Shown: positions 59,570-64,000 of the stretch, piece by piece
How the letters are laid out: each line of letters starts with the position of its first letter
Position numbering within the stretch: the first letter of the stretch is position 1
Assembly (NCBI RefSeq): GCF_028288225.1
Contig: NZ_JAQBOC010000080.1
Span: 62,001-126,000 of the forward strand
DNA from: Mucilaginibacter sp.
GTDB lineage: Bacteria; Bacteroidota; Bacteroidia; Sphingobacteriales; Sphingobacteriaceae
Direction of reading: 5' to 3'
DNA: 64,000 nucleotides
Position numbers and translations under genes: made by a program
The notes under the pieces: model-generated
What the model saw: the letters and a program-made list of their open reading frames with translations, nothing else
The model's database searches: none
What the model was told of the DNA's origin: nothing

Positions 59570-60481
59570 ATGGAGAATAAACCTTCATCAGATAAAGGCA
59601 GGTTACTCGTACTGGACGGGTATAAGGGCAAAATTTTGATTTTCGACACCGAAGGTAATCCGTTAGGTACTTTAGTAGATGATTGCGGGGGCACGCCGGA
59701 TGGCGTTTGCGTTGACCCGGAAAACAAACATATTTACTGGACCAATATGGGAGCGCACTGGGAACAGAAGGATGGTTATATCGAAAGAATAAATTATGAT
59801 GGGTCGGGCAGACAACTAATCATACAGAAAGGTGAAACAACAACGGCGAAACAAATGCAGCTTGATCTGAAAAATCGGTTGATCTATTGGTGCGACCGGG
59901 AAGGGATGCGTGTTATGCGGGCAAACCTGGACGGCACGGGGATAACTACCCTGGTGATATCAGGTGAAGGCCCTGAGCACCAGCTGGACGAGAGGAGGCA
60001 TTGTGTAGGTATCGCAATAGATCCTGAGGCAGGTTATTTGTATTGGACTCAAAAAGGGCCTCCAAATAGCGGTACGGGAAGAATATTCCGTGTTGGGATC
60101 GACCTGCCTGCGGGAGAAGATCCGGCAAACAGGAAAGATCTCGAAATCCTGTTAAAAGACCTGCCAGAACCAATTGATCTGGAGATCAATCACCTCACCC
60201 ATGAATTGTACTGGACCGATCGTGGCGATCCGCCCAAAGGGAACACGCTAAACCGCCTAGATATGGACGAATGGCAGACCGAGATACTCACGGGAGGATT
60301 TGACGAAGCCATCGGTCTTGCAATGGATATTGAAAATGATCGTGTTTTTGTAACAGACCTGACCGGGAGTATTTATAGAAGCCGCCTTGATGGCACGGCC
60401 CATACAAAAATATACGGCGGGCAAAATTTAGGACAAGGTTTTACCGGAATTGCCTATGTCAAGGATGGTCTTGGGAGGTAA
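59570..60481 (+). CDS. YWTD/SMP-30-type six-bladed beta-propeller protein
   Basis: A 303-residue protein made of repeats with the YWTD-like motif: HIYWTNMG, LIYWCDREG, YLYWTQKG and ELYWTDRGDP, each ahead of a GxxRxxxDGT-type turn. This is the LDL-receptor YWTD propeller fold. No signal peptide is visible, so cytoplasmic or leaderless. Neighbouring genes suggest a lactonase or regulator role in the catabolic cluster, but no active-site residues can be assigned. Confidence 0.72.
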   Translation: MENKPSSDKGRLLVLDGYKGKILIFDTEGNPLGTLVDDCGGTPDGVCVDPENKHIYWTNMGAHWEQKDGYIERINYDGSGRQLIIQKGETTTAKQMQLDLKNRLIYWCDREGMRVMRANLDGTGITTLVISGEGPEHQLDERRHCVGIAIDPEAGYLYWTQKGPPNSGTGRIFRVGIDLPAGEDPANRKDLEILLKDLPEPIDLEINHLTHELYWTDRGDPPKGNTLNRLDMDEWQTEILTGGFDEAIGLAMDIENDRVFVTDLTGSIYRSRLDGTAHTKIYGGQNLGQGFTGIAYVKDGLGR

Positions 60482-60519
60482 AGTCTGTCTCGGGAGATAA
60501 AGTCTATTGTATATCTGAT

Positions 60520-60575
60520 TTAAACTCATCAGGAGTGATGACCAGTATTACCGGTCACGCTCCTGATGAGTTTAA
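60520..60575. terminator. Hairpin between the propeller and Pycsar-effector-like genes
   Basis: TTAAACTCATCAGGAG (60520-60535) pairs exactly with CTCCTGATGAGTTTAA (60560-60575); inner TGACC/GGTCA bases extend the stem. No U-tract follows. Confidence 0.6.
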
Positions 60576-60599
60576 TATAAGTAAAATGAGAAATGAACT

Positions 60600-61199
60600 A
60601 TGAAAAAGCCACAAAGCATATTGCAGGGAGGCAAACCGGAAAAGAATAAAAAAAAGAAAACGGAAAAAGGTGTGGATACGATGTTTAAAATCGCATCGTC
60701 CAATAACCAGCGGCTTAGCAGTATGGCAGACAATAAAGCCCATATTTTAATCACCGTTAATTCGATCATTCTTTCTGCTATCATCAGTCTGCTGGTCAGA
60801 AGATTGGATACCGACACCTACCTTATTATCCCCACCATTATTATTCTTGGAGTGAGTCTTTCCTCAATGATCTTTTCAATTCTTGCTACACGTCCCGATA
60901 TTTCAAAAGGAACCTTCCAGGCCAGGGACCTGGCCAGTGAAGATATCAATCTGTTGTTCTTTGGTAACTTTTATAAAATGCCACTCGGGGAATATGAAAA
61001 AGGAATGGTTCAAATGATGGAAAGCAGTGAATTCCTTTACAGCGCACTTATTCGCGATGTTCATGCCCAGGGAGGAGTTCTTGGAAAGAAATACCGTCAG
61101 CTCCGGCTTGCCTATAATATCTTCATGTTCGGACTTATTATAGCGGTGTGCGCCTTCTTATTGACAACCGTTCTGCATACAGCCCAACTGTATCATTGA
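60600..61199 (+). CDS. Pycsar-effector-like membrane protein (DUF5706/PycTM-type)
   Basis: A 199-residue protein. NQRLSSMADNKAHILITVNSIILSAIISLLV with the first membrane helix, a second helix LIIPTIIILGVSLSSMIFSILATRP, the LLFFGNFYKMPLGEYEKGMVQMM segment and the last helix NIFMFGLIIAVCAFLLTTVLH match the DUF5706 family, which includes the PycTM effectors that open pores on cyclic-pyrimidine signals. No uridylate/cytidylate cyclase gene is nearby, so it is an orphan. The Lys-rich start (EKNKKKKTEK) is a cytosolic tail. Confidence 0.75.
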   Translation: MKKPQSILQGGKPEKNKKKKTEKGVDTMFKIASSNNQRLSSMADNKAHILITVNSIILSAIISLLVRRLDTDTYLIIPTIIILGVSLSSMIFSILATRPDISKGTFQARDLASEDINLLFFGNFYKMPLGEYEKGMVQMMESSEFLYSALIRDVHAQGGVLGKKYRQLRLAYNIFMFGLIIAVCAFLLTTVLHTAQLYH

Positions 61200-61361
61200 T
61201 TTACGAATTCAGTTTAGGAGACATTTTAAACGCATGAAGTTAACATTATGTGCTTTCCAAAGACTTTCGTTTGGATTTGAAAGATAAGCGAAATGAGGCT
61301 AACCGTAATTTGTGTAACCGTCATCGCGAGAATATTTTACGACAATAATGTAGCATCACTT

Positions 61362-61808
61362 ATGAAATTAGCCGAAAACCTTCAAAAAGTGTCCGCACTT
61401 GATCGCGCCTGGAATGAGCGCAGATGGGACGACTACAGTAGTTTTTATTCAGATGAAGTTGTCGTGTTCATAAACGGCATGACTAATCCGCAAAACAAAA
61501 GGGATTTCCTAATAGCAGCCCGCTCCATTTGCGAGTTGTTTCCGGATAATCAGGTGTTGATCGATCCTTACATCAACTTATTTGCATCTGGTAATGAAAG
61601 CCTGACCTGTTCTGTTGCCTGGGTAATGGGGTCAAAGACTGATGCGTTCGTTTTCGGAGATTACCTGTTCAAGCCAAAATACAGCAACTATGCAGTTACG
61701 GTTGCGGCTGTCAGGGGTTGGCGCAATGGAAAGGTAATCATGCAAAGGGTGTGGTTTGATGTTGAACAATTGCTTTCCCGGGTTTCAATGAGCCGTATAA
61801 GAAAGTAA
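61362..61808 (+). CDS. NTF2-like/SnoaL-type small protein
   Basis: 148 residues from the ATG at 61362; a longer frame from 61293 is possible but starts with an unlikely hydrophobic stretch. LDRAWNERRWDDYSSFYSDEVVVFINGMTN opens like many SnoaL/NTF2-like folds, followed by CSVAWVMGSKTDA and VAAVRGWRNGKVIMQRVWFD. Such proteins are small cone-shaped folds with ligand-binding or enzyme roles; nothing more can be said. Stand-alone between the Pycsar-like gene and the next hypothetical. Confidence 0.55.
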   Translation: MKLAENLQKVSALDRAWNERRWDDYSSFYSDEVVVFINGMTNPQNKRDFLIAARSICELFPDNQVLIDPYINLFASGNESLTCSVAWVMGSKTDAFVFGDYLFKPKYSNYAVTVAAVRGWRNGKVIMQRVWFDVEQLLSRVSMSRIRK

Positions 61809-61855
61809 AAAAATATTATAAAAAAATATTAATTGCATTTATAGAGCTATTTAAA

Positions 61856-62347
61856 ATGAAAAAATTCGGGAAAAAGCTGATCAGCCTCGCAATTGCCGAA
61901 GTGTGGATCTCACTGTTTAAAGTTAATGATAACCGGCCTGCCTTCCCTAATGGCGGAGACAGGAGAAAAATGATCGCTGAGTTTATTCAGCTTACAGCGA
62001 AGGAAGAAAAGAAATTCTGGGCTATCTATGACAAGCTTCAAAGTAAAAACGTAGCGCTCACTGCCGAAAAAATGGAAGAGGCTGGGTTGCTTCGAATTAA
62101 AAGTATTCAACCAGAAGAGCGGTCAGCTTTATTTTCTGACCTCATTTTCAATTGGGTTAACGATGTGACGGATCTCTACGGGCGCCAGACAGATAAAATG
62201 AGAAAAGAGGTTGGAAAGAAAAAAAGCATTGCTTTTTTAAATATAGAAATGAATTTCTATGCAGCGAGGCTGGAAAGCATGATGGCCGGCAGGGTATCTT
62301 CCAGCCATCAGGATGAAAATAAATTTATAAATCATTTAAATAAATAA
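61856..62347 (+). CDS. Hypothetical helical protein
   Basis: A 163-residue, helix-rich, charged protein. LTAKEEKKFWAIYDKLQSK and RRKMIAEFIQ recall the small Bacteroidota sensor-of-stress type helical proteins, but no family is recognised. No clear signal peptide. It ends two bases before the oxidoreductase start, so the two are likely co-transcribed. Confidence 0.6.
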   Translation: MKKFGKKLISLAIAEVWISLFKVNDNRPAFPNGGDRRKMIAEFIQLTAKEEKKFWAIYDKLQSKNVALTAEKMEEAGLLRIKSIQPEERSALFSDLIFNWVNDVTDLYGRQTDKMRKEVGKKKSIAFLNIEMNFYAARLESMMAGRVSSSHQDENKFINHLNK

Positions 62348-62349
62348 CT

Positions 62350-63618
62350 ATGGAACATGTTGTGATCATTGGCGGCGGGTTTGGGGGTGTGAACCTGATT
62401 AAGGAACTTGCCAAAGACAAAAATTTTGAAATTACCCTTGTCGACCGAAATAATTATAATTTTTTTCCACCCTTGCTTTACCAGGTATCAACCGGTTTTT
62501 TGGACGCTGCTAACATTAGCTATCCCTTCCGGAAACTACTTCGCAAATATAAGAATGTTCACTTCAGTATGGGTGAGCTGGAAAAGATCCTACCTGATGC
62601 AAAGGTGGTCTTAATTAATTCTAAGCCTATACAATACGATTACCTGGTTTTAGCCACCGGACTCTCAACCAACTACTTTGGCATGGAGAATGTCAAACAT
62701 CATTCCCTTCCCATGAAAACGCTCGGTGACGCGCTGGCTTTACGTAACCATATTCTTGGAAGGCTGGAAGCGGCTTCTGCAGAACCTGACCCGCAGATAC
62801 GTCAGAAAGAAATGAATGTTGTTGTGGTAGGCAGCGGCCCGACCGGGGTAGAAATTTCAGGTATGCTTTCAGATATGAAAAGAGATATCCTGGCGAAGGA
62901 CCACCCGGAAATACCAGCGTCAGGAACGGAACCCCACATTTACCTGGTCGATGGGTTAAACGAAGTACTTAAACCGATGAGCGATAAAACGCACGCATAT
63001 GCTTTTAAAGCATTAACCCAGATGGGGGTTGACGTCCGCCTGGGCATGCAGGTTAAAGATTATGACGGAGATACCGTTGTTTTTACAAATGGTCAGCAAA
63101 TAGATACCAAATCGCTGATCTGGGCCGCCGGGGTAACCGGAACAAAGTTTGAAGGGATCCCTCCGGAAAGTTACGGGCGTGGCAACAGGATCATTGTAGA
63201 TGAATATAATGAAGTGCTAAACATGAAAAATGTTTACGCGATCGGAGATATCAGCCTGCAGACACATGAAAGTGCTTATCCGGGAGGCCATCCGCAAATG
63301 GCCCAAATTGCTATTCAGCAAGGAAAAAATCTGGCCGATAATTTAATAGCGGAACTCGAAAACCAAGAGCTACATCCCTTTAAATATCATGATAAGGGAA
63401 GTATGGCAATTATTGGCAGGAACCGCGCGGTGGTCGATCTGCCAGGCAAAGCTCATTTTAACGGGATATTGGCTTTTTATATGTGGCTGATGGTTCACCT
63501 GCTGTCCCTGGTAACAGCAAGCAATCGCATCACAACTTTTTATAATTGGCTGATCGCTTATTTCAGCAGGGACCAGTCCCTCCGAATGATCATCAAACCA
63601 TCCGACAAGTCCCAGTAG
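62350..63618 (+). CDS. NDH-2-type NAD(P)/FAD-dependent oxidoreductase
   Basis: A 422-residue flavoprotein of the type-II NADH dehydrogenase family. VVIIGGGFGGVNLIKEL (FAD-binding), TLVDRNNYNFFPPLLYQVSTG, LVLATGLSTNYFG, VVVVGSGPTGVEISGML (NADH-binding), LIWAAGVTG, VYAIGDISLQTH and GGHPQMAQIAIQQGK are all present, and the C-terminus (FYMWLMVHLLSLV) has an amphipathic/membrane stretch. It would feed NADH electrons to quinone without pumping protons. Confidence 0.9.
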   Translation: MEHVVIIGGGFGGVNLIKELAKDKNFEITLVDRNNYNFFPPLLYQVSTGFLDAANISYPFRKLLRKYKNVHFSMGELEKILPDAKVVLINSKPIQYDYLVLATGLSTNYFGMENVKHHSLPMKTLGDALALRNHILGRLEAASAEPDPQIRQKEMNVVVVGSGPTGVEISGMLSDMKRDILAKDHPEIPASGTEPHIYLVDGLNEVLKPMSDKTHAYAFKALTQMGVDVRLGMQVKDYDGDTVVFTNGQQIDTKSLIWAAGVTGTKFEGIPPESYGRGNRIIVDEYNEVLNMKNVYAIGDISLQTHESAYPGGHPQMAQIAIQQGKNLADNLIAELENQELHPFKYHDKGSMAIIGRNRAVVDLPGKAHFNGILAFYMWLMVHLLSLVTASNRITTFYNWLIAYFSRDQSLRMIIKPSDKSQ

Positions 63619-63915
63619 CTTGTCAAGGTAAATAAACTGAGGGGGAAAGGGAAGACTTTTGTTCCCCTCTTTTAAACTTAATCCCATTGTCCGGTTTGAT
63701 TTGAACATTACATTCTTTGTTTTCAAAAGGACTTGGATTTATAAATAAAAGACATTTGCTTACAAGGATCAACCAGTGCTGAATCTGAATAAACCGATTC
63801 CCTGGTATCAAAAATTGGCTGGTGGAATCCCAATATTTCATCGAAATATCAGTTCACCAAGCTGTTTTACTGAATAAGCCAGGTGAGAATTTGTCCTTAG
63901 AAAGAATTTACTTAT

Positions 63916-64000
63916 ATGAAACAAGCCTGCTTGACCATTATTGTATTAGCATCATTTCTTGTATGCAATGTTGCCTCAGCCCAGGATACGCTTAACCGTC
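63916..64000 (+). CDS. Secreted protein, N-terminal fragment (runs off the window)
   Basis: From the ATG at 63916 the frame reads MKQACLTIIVLASFLVCNV then ASAQDTLNR and leaves the window: a typical Bacteroidota signal peptide with cleavage after ASA. The mature protein is outside the window. The 63619-63915 gap before it contains no gene. Confidence 0.6.
   Translation, partial: MKQACLTIIVLASFLVCNVASAQDTLNR

Noticed and set aside
60600..61199. A complete Pycsar system
   Set aside because: No nucleotide cyclase gene lies within the window.
1..64000. tRNA, rRNA or tmRNA genes
   Set aside because: No cloverleaf or rRNA-like stretch was recognised by eye; island integration is in a protein gene, not a tRNA.

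Overview
The window looks like the chromosome of a Bacteroidota member, most likely a Sphingobacteriaceae species of the Mucilaginibacter/Pedobacter kind. The reasons are TAnnTTTG-type -7 promoter elements, DUF4296 and LysM/double-psi-barrel surface proteins, an archaeal-type prolyl-tRNA synthetase, AT-rich intergenic DNA full of hairpin repeats, and the family content of the housekeeping genes. The genus is inferred, not proven.

Layout. (1) 1-16164 is core chromosome: a partial YggS/PLPBP gene, a DUF4296 lipoprotein, mutS2, the two subunits of a 3-oxoacid CoA-transferase split by a MITE-like repeat, uridine kinase with a LysM protein, dps, proS, a cystathionine gamma-synthase-type enzyme, a TIGR02757 protein, a nucleoid-associated protein and mnmE. 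(2) 16147-53465 is a ~37-kb integrated genomic island. It starts inside the last codons of mnmE (FCIGK-stop), and a second copy of the core, again reading FCIGK-stop, lies at 53448-53465. Next to mnmE are a helix-turn-helix excisionase-like gene and a tyrosine integrase broken by one in-frame stop. (3) 53466-54071 has no intact gene. It carries a diverged copy of the island's left end, which suggests an older, eroded tandem element. (4) 54072-64000 is a fatty-acyl-CoA/CoA-transferase catabolic cluster, then a YWTD-type propeller, an orphan Pycsar-effector-like membrane protein, small hypotheticals, an NDH-2-like oxidoreductase and a truncated secreted-protein gene.

The island is a defence/conflict island. 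Its left part has a membrane protein, a subtilase and a secreted protein in one operon, then a complete Wadjet (JetABCD/MksFEBG) SMC-type system on the opposite strand, then an SGNH hydrolase with a membrane partner. The right part (31472-52992) carries eight TIR-domain genes in about 21.5 kb, one of them broken, in several distinct modules: TIR+SLOG; TIR + KGGVGR-type ATPase fused through one transmembrane segment to a degenerate GH25 muramidase domain; TIR + multi-pass membrane protein; a 939-residue protein with a C-terminal TIR; a five-gene translationally coupled operon (APH-like kinase, TIR-NACHT-FGE protein, aldehyde dehydrogenase, small GTPase, 2OG-Fe(II) oxygenase); and a Roco protein with macro-like, LRR, Roc-COR and TIR parts next to a second multi-pass membrane protein.

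The best candidates for undescribed systems are the five-gene operon at 41860-48270 and the TIR / ATPase-TM-pseudo-lysozyme pair at 34123-36752. All functional statements come from motif reading by eye; no database search was run.
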